From: MH13 sp042140245
Lineage (GTDB): Bacteria > Pseudomonadota > Alphaproteobacteria > Rhizobiales > MH13
NCBI RefSeq assembly: GCF_042140245.1
Contig: NZ_CP159483.1
Span: forward strand, 1,674,001-1,738,000
Direction: 5' to 3'
Length of the DNA stretch: 64,000 bases
Part shown: piece after piece, positions 17,070 to 24,581 of the stretch
Position numbering within the stretch: the first letter of the stretch is position 1
Layout of the letters: every line of letters begins with the position of its first letter
Notes under the pieces: model-generated
Told to the model about the DNA's origin: nothing
Database searches by the model: none
The model's input: the letters and a program-made list of their open reading frames with translations, nothing else
Position numbers and translations under genes: made by a program

Positions 17070-17420
17070 ATGATCGAACACGCTCTTGATTTTATCGTTC
17101 TGGCGCTTGAGATCGCGGGCATCGGCGCCATCGTCATTGGTGCGGTTGTGTCGCTTGGCATTTATCTGTGCGGCTGGCTGGGCAAGGTGCCGCATGACGA
17201 GTGTTTTAAAGCGCTGCGGGCCAATCTTGGCCGCTCTATCTTGCTGGGCCTAGAGTTTTTGGTGGCCGCCGACATCATCAAGACGGTCGCGTTTGAGCTG
17301 ACGCTTGAGAATGTGTTGCTGCTTGGTGGGATCGTGCTTATCCGCACCTTCCTCAGCTTTGCCCTTCAGGTGGAGATTGAGGGGAAGCTGCCCTGGAATG
17401 GCAAGAGTGAGGCGATTTAG
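17070..17420 (+). CDS. DUF1622 membrane protein
   Basis: 116 residues with three hydrophobic helices (about 8-33, 53-75 and 80-100). The pattern 'LALEIAGIGAIVIGAVVSLG...LRANLGRSILLGLEFLVAADIIKTVAFELTLENVLLLGGIVLIRTFLSFALQVEIEGKLPW' is typical of DUF1622. This is a small inner-membrane family of unknown function. AAAAGGG lies 9 nt before ATG 17070. It stands alone between the DHFR-like gene and malate synthase. Confidence 0.85.
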   Translation: MIEHALDFIVLALEIAGIGAIVIGAVVSLGIYLCGWLGKVPHDECFKALRANLGRSILLGLEFLVAADIIKTVAFELTLENVLLLGGIVLIRTFLSFALQVEIEGKLPWNGKSEAI

Positions 17421-17487
17421 GTGTTGGTGGAAGCCCCGGGCACACGCGTGCGAGCGATCCGAGGCCTCGATGACTTGATGAAGCGGG

Positions 17488-17508
17488 GTCCCGGCTCAAG
17501 GCCGGGAC
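17488..17508. repeat. Palindromic intergenic repeat, copy with TCAAG loop (1.3 kb from copy 2)
   Basis: Perfect arms GTCCCGGC / GCCGGGAC around TCAAG, the same loop and C/G-rich core as the element at 16201. It lies between the convergent DUF1622 and malate synthase genes, 10 bp from the latter's stop. Confidence 0.75.
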
Positions 17509-17517
17509 TTTGGTAGG

Positions 17518-19698
17518 CTAAGAGGCAGTCTTTAGCGCCAAGCGTGCCTCGTGCAGCAGCGGTTCGGTGTAGCCTGATGGCTGGTTTTTGCCTTTGAACA
17601 CCAGATCGCAAGCCGCCTTGAAAGCGATGCCATCATAAGCAGGCGCCATGGGCGTGTAGGCTGGATCGCCGGCGTTCTGTTGGTCGACGACGGTAGCCAT
17701 GCGTTTCATCACATCCATCACCTCATCTTCGCTGACAACACCATGGTGCAGCCAGTTGGCCATGTGCTGGGAGGAGATACGCAGCGTGGCGCGATCTTCC
17801 ATCAGGCCAACATCGTTGATGTCCGGCACTTTGGAGCAGCCCACGCCCTGGTCCACCCAGCGCACCACGTAGCCCAGAATGCCCTGCGCGTTGTTTTCTA
17901 GCTCCGCCTTGATTTCATCAGGCTGCCAGTTCGGCCGGTCGGCAAGCGGGATCGTCAGAATGTCATCAAGGTTTGCCATCGGGCGGCTTTTCAGTTCCTC
18001 CTGGCGAGCCTTCACATCCACCTGATGGTAGTGCGTGGCGTGCAGCGTCGCGGCGGTGGGTGAGGGGACCCAGGCACATGTAGCGCCAGCATTCGGATGG
18101 CCGATTTTCTGCTCCAGCATGGCTTGCATCAGGTCGGGCATGGCCCACATGCCTTTGCCGATCTGCGCTTTGCCGACCAGCCCGCAGGCAAGGCCGACAT
18201 CCACATTGCGATCCTCATAAGCGGCGATCCAAGGCGTGGACTTCATGTCACCCTTGCGCAGCATGGGTCCGGCTTCCATGGAGGTGTGCATTTCATCGCC
18301 GGTCCGATCCAAGAACCCGGTGTTGATGAATACGACGCGGTTTTTGGCGGCGCGAATGCACTCTTTCAGGTTCACCGTGGTGCGGCGTTCCTCATCCATG
18401 ATGCCCATTTTGAGCGTGAATTGCGGCAGGCCAAGATGCTCTTCGATGGCGCCGAAGAGATCATTGGCGAACGTCACCTCTTCCGGTCCATGCATTTTCG
18501 GCTTCACGATGTAGACCGAGCCGGTGGTGGAGTTGCGCTTTTTGTGGCTCGCGTCCTTGGCCAGGTCATGCATGGCGATCATAGAAGTGCACAGGCCATC
18601 CAGAATGCCTTCGGGCATTTCGTTGCCGTCCCCATCCAGCACGGCGGGCGTGGTCATCAGGTGGCCGACGTTGCGCACCAGCATCAGCGAGCGGGTCTTC
18701 ACCATGAAGGGTTCGCCATTGGGCGCCTTGTACTCAAAGTCGCCATAGAGTTTGCGGGTAATGGTTTTGCCGTTCTTCTCCAGCGTCTCTTCCAGGTCAC
18801 CCTTCATCAGGCCAAGCCAGTTGCGGTAGGCTAGCGCCTTGTCTTCACCATCCACTGCAGCAACGGAGTCTTCGCAGTCCATGATCGTGGAAATAGCCGC
18901 TTCCAGATTGATGCCGGCGATGCCCGCCTTGTCGGTCTTGCCGATGGGGTTCTCGGCATCGAACCACATTTCGAAATAGAGGCTGTTGTTCTGGAAGAGC
19001 AGCATGGAGGGCGCCATCGGGTCGCCGTGATAGCCCTTGAACTTGTTCGGCTCTTTCAACTCCGTTACGGTGCCATCTTCCAACGTCGGCACCAGCCGGT
19101 CATGAGCCACGACATAGGTGGTGACATCGGCGTGGCTGCCCACTTCCAGCGGGATGGCCTGATCTAGGAACTTGCGACCCCAAGCGATCACCCGTGCGCC
19201 GCGTTCCGGGTCATAGTCTTTGCCCTTTGGCAAGTCACCCATGGCATCGGTGCCGTAAAGGGCATCGTAAAGCGCACCCCAGCGCGCATTGGCAGCGTTG
19301 AGGGCGTAGCGTGCATTCATGATCGGCACGACAAGCTGCGGACCTGGCGTGGAGCTGATTTCGGGGTCAACATTGCTGGTTTCAACGCTGAAATCTTCGC
19401 CAATGGGCACCAGGTACCCGATCTCTTCGAGGAAGGCTTTGTAGGCCGCCATATCTAGCGGCTGGCCTTTGCGCTCACGGTGCCAGGCATCGATCTGCGT
19501 TTGTAGCTGGTCGCGGCGGGCCAGAAGTTCGCTGTTGCGACCGCCGAAGTCCTTCACCAGCGCTGAGAGCGCCTGCCAGAAACGGTCAGCGGTGATGCCA
19601 GTGTCTGGCAGAGCGCCATCTTCGATCAGGGCACAGAGGCTTTCATCAACCTGCAATCCGGCTCGAGAAACGTAAGAGTAGGAATGTGTTTGAGCCAT
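17518..19698 (-). CDS. glcB: Malate synthase G
   Basis: 726 residues, the size of isoform G (isoform A is about 530). Starts 'MAQTHSYSYVSRAGLQVDESLCALIEDGALPDTGI'. Family regions include 'NAARYA...WGALYDALYGTDAM', 'PKMHGPEEVTFANDLFGAIEEHLGLPQFTLKMGIMDEERRTTVNLKECIRAAKNRVVFINTGFLDRTGDEMHTSMEAGPM' and 'GATCAWVPSPTAATLHATHYH'. It condenses glyoxylate with acetyl-CoA to malate (glyoxylate shunt or glycolate use). The frame is open 43 codons further upstream, but ATG 19698 has GGAG 7 nt before it and matches known N-termini. No isocitrate lyase is nearby. Confidence 0.97.
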   Translation of the reverse strand: MAQTHSYSYVSRAGLQVDESLCALIEDGALPDTGITADRFWQALSALVKDFGGRNSELLARRDQLQTQIDAWHRERKGQPLDMAAYKAFLEEIGYLVPIGEDFSVETSNVDPEISSTPGPQLVVPIMNARYALNAANARWGALYDALYGTDAMGDLPKGKDYDPERGARVIAWGRKFLDQAIPLEVGSHADVTTYVVAHDRLVPTLEDGTVTELKEPNKFKGYHGDPMAPSMLLFQNNSLYFEMWFDAENPIGKTDKAGIAGINLEAAISTIMDCEDSVAAVDGEDKALAYRNWLGLMKGDLEETLEKNGKTITRKLYGDFEYKAPNGEPFMVKTRSLMLVRNVGHLMTTPAVLDGDGNEMPEGILDGLCTSMIAMHDLAKDASHKKRNSTTGSVYIVKPKMHGPEEVTFANDLFGAIEEHLGLPQFTLKMGIMDEERRTTVNLKECIRAAKNRVVFINTGFLDRTGDEMHTSMEAGPMLRKGDMKSTPWIAAYEDRNVDVGLACGLVGKAQIGKGMWAMPDLMQAMLEQKIGHPNAGATCAWVPSPTAATLHATHYHQVDVKARQEELKSRPMANLDDILTIPLADRPNWQPDEIKAELENNAQGILGYVVRWVDQGVGCSKVPDINDVGLMEDRATLRISSQHMANWLHHGVVSEDEVMDVMKRMATVVDQQNAGDPAYTPMAPAYDGIAFKAACDLVFKGKNQPSGYTEPLLHEARLALKTAS

Positions 19699-19893
19699 TG
19701 AGATCTCCGTCGGCACTATGTCTGGCGGGAACCTAGACGTCCTGTGGCCGCCGTCAATGCAATGCGGCATGGATGCATCTTTTCCTGTGCGTTGAAGGTC
19801 TTCTGCGTGCAGTTGCCGTAAACGCAAAAAAACGTAAGCACATGCCTCGGCTCGTTTACACTTGGTTTAAGGCGCGTCGGGTAACCTACGCCC

Positions 19894-20409
19894 ATGTATA
19901 TCGATGTGGCACCTCTGGACATTATGGTGATCGACGACTCGGCTTATATGCGCCGGATCGTCTCTGCCATGCTGCGCGGGTTCGGCGCGCGGCGCATTCA
20001 TGAGGCCGAAGATGGTGCTGATGCGCTTGAAAAAATCGAGATGCAACCGCCCGACATGATCATTGTCGATTGGGTGATGCCGGTTTTGGACGGTGCCGAA
20101 TTGGTAAAGCTGATCCGCCAGCCGAATTTTGTGTGCGCTTACGTTCCGATCATCATGTTGACAGGGCACACTGAGCGCAGCCGTGTTCTGGCCTCGTCAA
20201 AGCTTGGTGTGAACCATTTCCTCTCCAAGCCCGTCTCGGCCAAAGCGCTCTACAATCGTATGGCTGATTGCATTCTCTATCCGCGCCGGTTTGTGAGCAC
20301 CGAAGAGTATTTCGGGCCCGAGCCACGCAGCCAAAATGAAGGCCAGTTGCGCACGCAGATCGGTGTTGCTCTGGACGAGAATGGCATGCCGCTGGAACAG
20401 GCTGGCTAG
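19894..20409 (+). CDS. Single-domain response regulator (CheY-like receiver)
   Basis: 171 residues. One receiver domain covers about 8-130: acidic pair 'VIDDSAYMRRI', phosphoacceptor region 'MIIVDWVMPVLDGAELVKLIR', switch Thr in 'IIMLTGHTERSR', and the conserved Lys in 'HFLSKPVSAKALYNRM'. A 40-residue tail ('YPRRFVSTEEYFGPEPRSQNEGQLRTQIGVALDENG') has no known domain. No kinase gene adjoins it. The start is uncertain because no clear ribosome site precedes ATG 19894. Its target is unknown. Confidence 0.9.
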   Translation: MYIDVAPLDIMVIDDSAYMRRIVSAMLRGFGARRIHEAEDGADALEKIEMQPPDMIIVDWVMPVLDGAELVKLIRQPNFVCAYVPIIMLTGHTERSRVLASSKLGVNHFLSKPVSAKALYNRMADCILYPRRFVSTEEYFGPEPRSQNEGQLRTQIGVALDENGMPLEQAG

Positions 20410-20450
20410 CCGCTTTCTTTGGTTCCTCTCTAGCTTTCGCTCAATTGAGC

Positions 20451-20474
20451 AAAAAAAAGGTGCCGAGTGGCACC
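20451..20474 (-). terminator. Rho-independent terminator
   Basis: On the minus strand, perfect arms GGTGCC / GGCACC with loop ACTC run into TTTTTTTT (20458-20451). It lies about 230 bp beyond the stop of the upstream minus-strand gene, so it ends either that transcript or a separate small RNA. Confidence 0.85.
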
Positions 20475-20560
20475 TGGAGGAGATTCAAGGGAGGAATGGA
20501 TGCCGGGGCATCGTTGGCACATCAATGAATTGCCAATACAAATAGTGTTCCACTTTATCC
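20451..20560 (-). ncRNA. Candidate trans-acting small RNA with anti-Shine-Dalgarno motifs
   Basis: No protein gene occupies 20410-20701. On the minus strand there is a hairpin TTGGCA...TGCCAA (about 20532-20510), a second GATGC-CCCG-GCATC (about 20511-20498), a pyrimidine-rich single-stranded stretch with CCTCCC (20494-20489) and CTCCTCC (20482-20476), and then a strong terminator. CCUCC-type motifs before a terminator are a known trait of alphaproteobacterial regulatory RNAs that mask ribosome sites. A TTGACA at 20638-20633 is a possible -35 box, but I find no convincing -10. The 5' end is therefore unknown. It could also be just the long 3' UTR of the upstream gene. Confidence 0.4.
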
Positions 20561-20701
20561 AAACCTTTGGAAGTCGGGTGAAACCCATTCGTGCAGTTGC
20601 TTACAAGCCTTCGTCTAAGGCAGGTGCAGTTGTGTCAAGTAAAATTGAGCTACTGTCTTAGACCAAAGGGCGCGCGATGCTGCGCCCGCGGCTGAGCGTT
20701 G

Positions 20702-21991
20702 CTAGATGACCTTAAGGTCATTCTCGCTGGCGCGCGGCATACCGCTTGGTTTCTCTGCCGGTGTGCCTGATGCGGTCGCGGCTGCAATCTTTCCACCAGA
20801 CGTTGAAGAGGTGGACGTTTCTGATGCTGTCTTGCTGGACTTGCGCGCGCCCGATGCTTTGCTGGCTGTTTTGGACGCAGACTTGGCAGTCGACTTTGCT
20901 GGTGCCTTGCGACGCGTGGTTGTCTTTTTCTTGGAGCGAAGACGATCACGGGCCTCAACCAGTGAAGTCACCAGGTTGCTGTCTGAACCGTCTTGCTCGG
21001 CTTCATCCAGCAGCGCGTTGATGCGGTCATTGTTGTCGAGCTCAACTGCAGCATTGGCTGTGAGAGCGGCTGTCATCTCATCGATGGATGCGCGGAGCGT
21101 TTCTGGATCCGTCGGGATGGCGTCTTTGGTGCTGGCGGTTGTTGGAATAGGCAACTCTTCGCCATCGACGCTGATAAGCTGAGGGCCGGGGCGCGGTGCG
21201 TTGCGTAGCTCGGTTTCCAGCTCAACAATTTTGGCCATCATGCGCTCACGGTCGGCTTCAAAGTCGGCTTTGGCGGCAGCAACAGCCTGATTGTCATCGC
21301 GTGCGTCAAGCAAAAGGCGGGCGCGGGCAGCGGACGCTTCAGCAGCGTTCTTATCTGAACGCAGTTGGCGCACCGTCTCACGCAAATTCTCGATCTGGGC
21401 GCGCGCCATGGAAGCTGCGTCGCCGCTTTCAGCAAGTTGTGAGGCAACAGTTGGGTCGCCATCACCGGCCAGATGGGCTGCAAGCTCAGCCCTCAGGCTT
21501 TCGGCTTCCTGGGTCAGGCGGCTCACATCATCATCGCGCATCGCCAGCTCTTGGCGCACGTCGGAAAGATCGCGGCGCATGTCCGCCAGATCGGCGCTGC
21601 GGCGCATCAGCGTCTCTTCATGTTCGCGCAGGCGTTCGCGTGTCGTGTTGAGCGTGTCGCTAAGGTTCACCAGTGAGGATTGGGTGTCATCGCGTTCGGC
21701 CAAAGCAAGTGCCGACGAGGATGTCATCTGATCGGCCATCAAGCGCGCTTGCGCTGACATCTGACGTTCACGGTCAAGGGCGCGTTCCAGCTCACGAATG
21801 CTGATGGCAGCGCGGGCTTGAGCGCCAGCAATACGCGCTTCGAAAGCACGCAATGTTTCTGGCCGATCGCGTTCGAGGCGCGCGCGGGTCAGTCGAACAG
21901 CGCGAACCCAAACGAGCCTACAGGCTATTAGCCCCAGCAGACACGCGCTGAAAAACCCGAGCAAAAAGACGACGATATCGGCTACTGTCAC
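20702..21991 (-). CDS. Membrane-anchored coiled-coil protein with Lys/Ala-rich tail
   Basis: 429 residues from GTG 21991. That start is favoured by AGGTGG 7 nt upstream; an earlier in-frame GTG (22009) lacks a ribosome site. One N-terminal membrane helix (about 3-25) is followed by a long coiled coil (about 30-270, repeated 'RARLERDRPETLRAFEARIAGAQARAA' style heptads) and a basic, low-complexity tail rich in Lys, Ala, Ser and Thr (about 335-410), resembling histone-H1-like segments. No enzyme domain. The architecture suggests a membrane tether binding nucleic acid or another polyanion, which is inference. Family not recognised. Confidence 0.75.
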   Translation of the reverse strand: MTVADIVVFLLGFFSACLLGLIACRLVWVRAVRLTRARLERDRPETLRAFEARIAGAQARAAISIRELERALDRERQMSAQARLMADQMTSSSALALAERDDTQSSLVNLSDTLNTTRERLREHEETLMRRSADLADMRRDLSDVRQELAMRDDDVSRLTQEAESLRAELAAHLAGDGDPTVASQLAESGDAASMARAQIENLRETVRQLRSDKNAAEASAARARLLLDARDDNQAVAAAKADFEADRERMMAKIVELETELRNAPRPGPQLISVDGEELPIPTTASTKDAIPTDPETLRASIDEMTAALTANAAVELDNNDRINALLDEAEQDGSDSNLVTSLVEARDRLRSKKKTTTRRKAPAKSTAKSASKTASKASGARKSSKTASETSTSSTSGGKIAAATASGTPAEKPSGMPRASENDLKVI

Positions 21992-22094
21992 TGGAAATCC
22001 ACCTGGCACACGCTGTTAATTGACTGTCAACCATGGCCGAAATTTACGCAAGGGTTGACTGGCCAACAAGCTTAACAAAACAGCTTGGAGGGGA

Positions 22095-22110
22095 CGTGAC
22101 AGCAGTCACA
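22095..22110. promoter_or_regulatory. CRP/FNR-type palindrome CGTGA-N6-TCACA
   Basis: CGTGACAGCAGTCACA differs from the CRP consensus TGTGA-N6-TCACA at one position. It lies about 105 bp upstream of the coiled-coil gene start at 21991. No crp-like gene is in the window, so the match rests on the motif alone. Confidence 0.4.
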
Positions 22111-22194
22111 TTTTAGCGATTTGTGCGCAATCAGGGTGACGTTGCGCCAAGCGTGCCGTCCAAACGGCTTGCCCACAATGCCATTTAGCGCGGT

Positions 22195-22821
22195 CTAAAA
22201 TGGGTTCCAGGTCGGCTGACGGGTAAATTTCAAATACCCAACATTGATGCCCAGGCGTGCGCCGATGCCTGCCCGGATTGGAGCGACAACAACCTGCGCT
22301 GATTGGTTGGCCGATGCTGACAGGCCGCCGACCAAGAAGGCTGAGCCGCTAACGCCAGGAAAGCGCTGATACATCGTATCGACCGACGGTAGATTGTAGA
22401 CCAGGATCATGGTGCGGGTGCCATCTCCGCCCATGTCAAAACCGATGGACGGGCCTTGCCAATAGACACGGTGATTGCCCGCGTTGCGGGTGTAAAGCAC
22501 GCCCTCGCCGTAGCGCAGGCCGCCAAAAAAGGCCGCGCTGGCTTCCTCTCCAAGGATGTAGCCATTGGGTTGGCCGTATTGGGCTGTCAGGCTTTCCACG
22601 ACATCGGCCATGCCGCGTGCCATGTTGCCGAAGAACACATGGCCGGAATCCACCAGCTCCTGTGAGGAGAATGTGTTGCCAGAACCTTGTTGCTGCTGGG
22701 CATGGACGAGCAGCGGCGACACCAGTGTGAGAGCCGCCGCAATCAGGCAGGCAATCAGTGAGCCTTGCAGGCGGCGCCACGCATGTGGGGCACGCGATGA
22801 TAATGTGATGGCGAGGGACAT
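22195..22821 (-). CDS. eipA: EipA-like periplasmic protein (DUF1134)
   Basis: 208 residues. A signal peptide ends near 'SPLLVHAQQQ'. The DUF1134 domain follows: 'TFSSQELVDSGHVFFGNMARGMADVVESLTAQYGQPNGYILGEEASAAFFGGLRYGEGVLYTRNAGNHRVYWQGPSIGFDMGGDGTRTMILVYNLP'. In Brucella the DUF1134 protein EipA is needed for envelope integrity and virulence, and its gene neighbours chpT; here chpT is under 1 kb away, with a YHS gene between. AAGGA lies 7 nt before ATG 22821. TTAA-N8-TTAA at 22917-22932, about 100 bp upstream, resembles a CtrA box but with one extra base of spacing. Confidence 0.9.
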   Translation of the reverse strand: MSLAITLSSRAPHAWRRLQGSLIACLIAAALTLVSPLLVHAQQQQGSGNTFSSQELVDSGHVFFGNMARGMADVVESLTAQYGQPNGYILGEEASAAFFGGLRYGEGVLYTRNAGNHRVYWQGPSIGFDMGGDGTRTMILVYNLPSVDTMYQRFPGVSGSAFLVGGLSASANQSAQVVVAPIRAGIGARLGINVGYLKFTRQPTWNPF

Positions 22822-22979
22822 GATCGGTTCCTTCCAAAGACAATCCCAAAAATGGTGCGGTCACCTTGCTGCGCAGACGGATCCTTTACCGCAGCTTTTG
22901 GCTTTTCTGGCCTGGCTTAACGGACCGCTTAAGGATCACCGCTAAGGTTTGACCATTCTAAGGCCGGACCGGCTTGGGC

Positions 22980-22995
22980 GGCGGTTCAAACCGCC
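22980..22995. repeat. Short inverted repeat GGCGGTT/AACCGCC
   Basis: Seven-bp arms with a two-base centre in the divergent gap between eipA and the YHS gene, about 45 bp before the latter. Possibly an operator; single occurrence. Confidence 0.25.
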
Positions 22996-23039
22996 GGACC
23001 ACAAGCTTTCCGGCAGAGTAATTGGAATATGGTGAACAA

Positions 23040-23540
23040 ATGGTTCAGAGCGCCATCATGGGCATAGGACGACGACGCGCGCGCATGGGTGTGGCGGTGC
23101 TGGGACTGTTGCTGCTGCTGAGCTCATTGATTTCTGTTGCTCAGGCCAATGAACGCATCATTTCTGACCCTAACCATCTGCTTGCTCTGTTTGGTTACGA
23201 TCCCGTCGCCTATCTTGCTGACGGAGAGTCGCGTCGTGGCGTGGCTGAGTTTGAAGTGATTTACGAGCGGTTGGTTTGGCGGTTCGCCAATGAGGGGAAC
23301 ATGCTGGCTTTCGTCGATGATCCAGACCGTTTTGTACCTGCCTATGGTGGTCATGGTGCGTTGATGGTTGCGCGTGGTGCGGTGACTGTCGGGCAACCAA
23401 CCATCTGGTGGTCAGTTGGCGGACGCGTGTTCTTCTTCCGCGACGCTGCCTCGCGCTACGCTTTTTTGCTCGAAGCTGCCGCTCAAATCCGGCAAGCCGA
23501 TACCGCTTGGCCTGAGCTTCGCGAAACCCTGTCGCCTTGA
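23040..23540 (+). CDS. Secreted YHS-domain protein
   Basis: 166 residues. A twin-arginine-free signal peptide ('MGVAVLGLLLLLSSLISVAQA') precedes a YHS-like domain: 'LFGYDPVAYLADGESRRGVAEFEVIYERLVWRFANEGNMLAFVDDPDRFVPAYGGHGALMVARG'. Canonical YHS domains bind metal, but here the Cys of 'YGG-C-A' is replaced (YGGHGA), so a His may substitute. The start is ambiguous: ATG 23040 was chosen, with TTG 23022 or ATG 23058 possible. Divergent from eipA. Function unknown. Confidence 0.75.
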   Translation: MVQSAIMGIGRRRARMGVAVLGLLLLLSSLISVAQANERIISDPNHLLALFGYDPVAYLADGESRRGVAEFEVIYERLVWRFANEGNMLAFVDDPDRFVPAYGGHGALMVARGAVTVGQPTIWWSVGGRVFFFRDAASRYAFLLEAAAQIRQADTAWPELRETLSP

Positions 23541-23699
23541 CGGCGTGAATTAACGCGCCGTGGACCAAACGACTTGTCTTGCAGGTCGTCTAGCCTGCTA
23601 AACTAGGTTCGATTCGAAAGCACAGCGAAAACCAGTGGCGATTGATGCCCTGGTCCGCTCGTCATTACTCTGCTCTGCGCCGCGCGAAGGAACACAAGC

Positions 23700-24341
23700 A
23701 TGTCCGCATTTCCACAACCAACCCCGATGGAGTTGGCGTCCTTGATTGTGAGCAAGACGTGCCATGACATTATCTCGCCAGTGGGAGCGTCATCCAGTGC
23801 GATGGAGATGTGGACGACGGCTAAGGATGATTCCACCCGCGAGGTTGCGCAGACGTTGATGCAGAAGTCAGCTGTGCAAGCGGTTCACAAACTGTCTTTC
23901 GTGCGTCTTGCCTATGGCGCCTATGGTGATGTTGGTGGCGATGTTGATTTGGGCGAGGCGATGGATGCCACGATGCCTTACATCACCGATGATCGCACCA
24001 CACTTGCCTGGAATTTGGAGCGTGTGATTGCGCCAAAGGCTGTTGCCAAACTGGCGATGGGGCTTTTGTCACTTTGTAAAGATGCTGTTCCGCGCGGTGG
24101 TGCCATCACCATTGATGGCACCGATCTTACTGGCAAGGCGCAGTTGACTGTGCGCGGTGAGGCCAAGAAGGTCATTATTCCGCAGGGCGCTGAAGATGCT
24201 CTGTCGCGACGTTTCGAAAGCGGCATCCACGCGCGGAACGTGCATCTCTATCATCTAATGTATCTTGCTGATGAGGTTGGCGTTCGTATCGAGCCGGAAA
24301 TGGACGAGACATCCGTGACCTTTAAAACTGTTCCAGCCTAA
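23700..24341 (+). CDS. chpT: Histidine phosphotransferase ChpT
   Basis: 213 residues. The dimerisation helix carries the phospho-His in 'ELASLIVSKTCHDIISPVGASSSAMEMW' (His22), the ChpT signature. The rest is the degenerate HATPase-like fold ('LERVIAPKAVAKLAMGLLSLCKDAVPRGGAITIDG') that cannot bind ATP. ChpT passes phosphate from the kinase CckA to CtrA and CpdR in alphaproteobacteria; ctrA lies 6 kb away in this window, cckA is not present. AAGGA is 8 nt before the ATG. It sits directly upstream of the chemotaxis operon, so cross-talk with CheA cannot be excluded. Confidence 0.9.
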   Translation: MSAFPQPTPMELASLIVSKTCHDIISPVGASSSAMEMWTTAKDDSTREVAQTLMQKSAVQAVHKLSFVRLAYGAYGDVGGDVDLGEAMDATMPYITDDRTTLAWNLERVIAPKAVAKLAMGLLSLCKDAVPRGGAITIDGTDLTGKAQLTVRGEAKKVIIPQGAEDALSRRFESGIHARNVHLYHLMYLADEVGVRIEPEMDETSVTFKTVPA

Positions 24342-24581
24342 TTGAAGGCTAGGAAACCCTAAGGGCAAGTTGATCGTTCGCTGTGTGATGCGATTTTAGC
24401 TTGCTCTGCTTGGCCTCGAGCAACTTGTGGGTGCTGACTCCACAATCGTTGGTTTCAGTCAAAATTAACCGTTCCATTTCACACTCTGCATGAAAGTTCC
24501 TGGGAGGGCACCTGAAGCGTGTCGGGCAGGGATAGACGTGTTCGCCCTGTGCTTGCCAGGGCGTCTAACCGGGGTGTGAGT

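Noticed and set aside
20533..20548. Sigma-54 or ECF-type promoter (TGGAAC...TTGTA) for the candidate small RNA
   Set aside because: The -12 GC is missing for sigma-54, and no GTT -10 follows GGAAC at the needed distance; the match is too weak.
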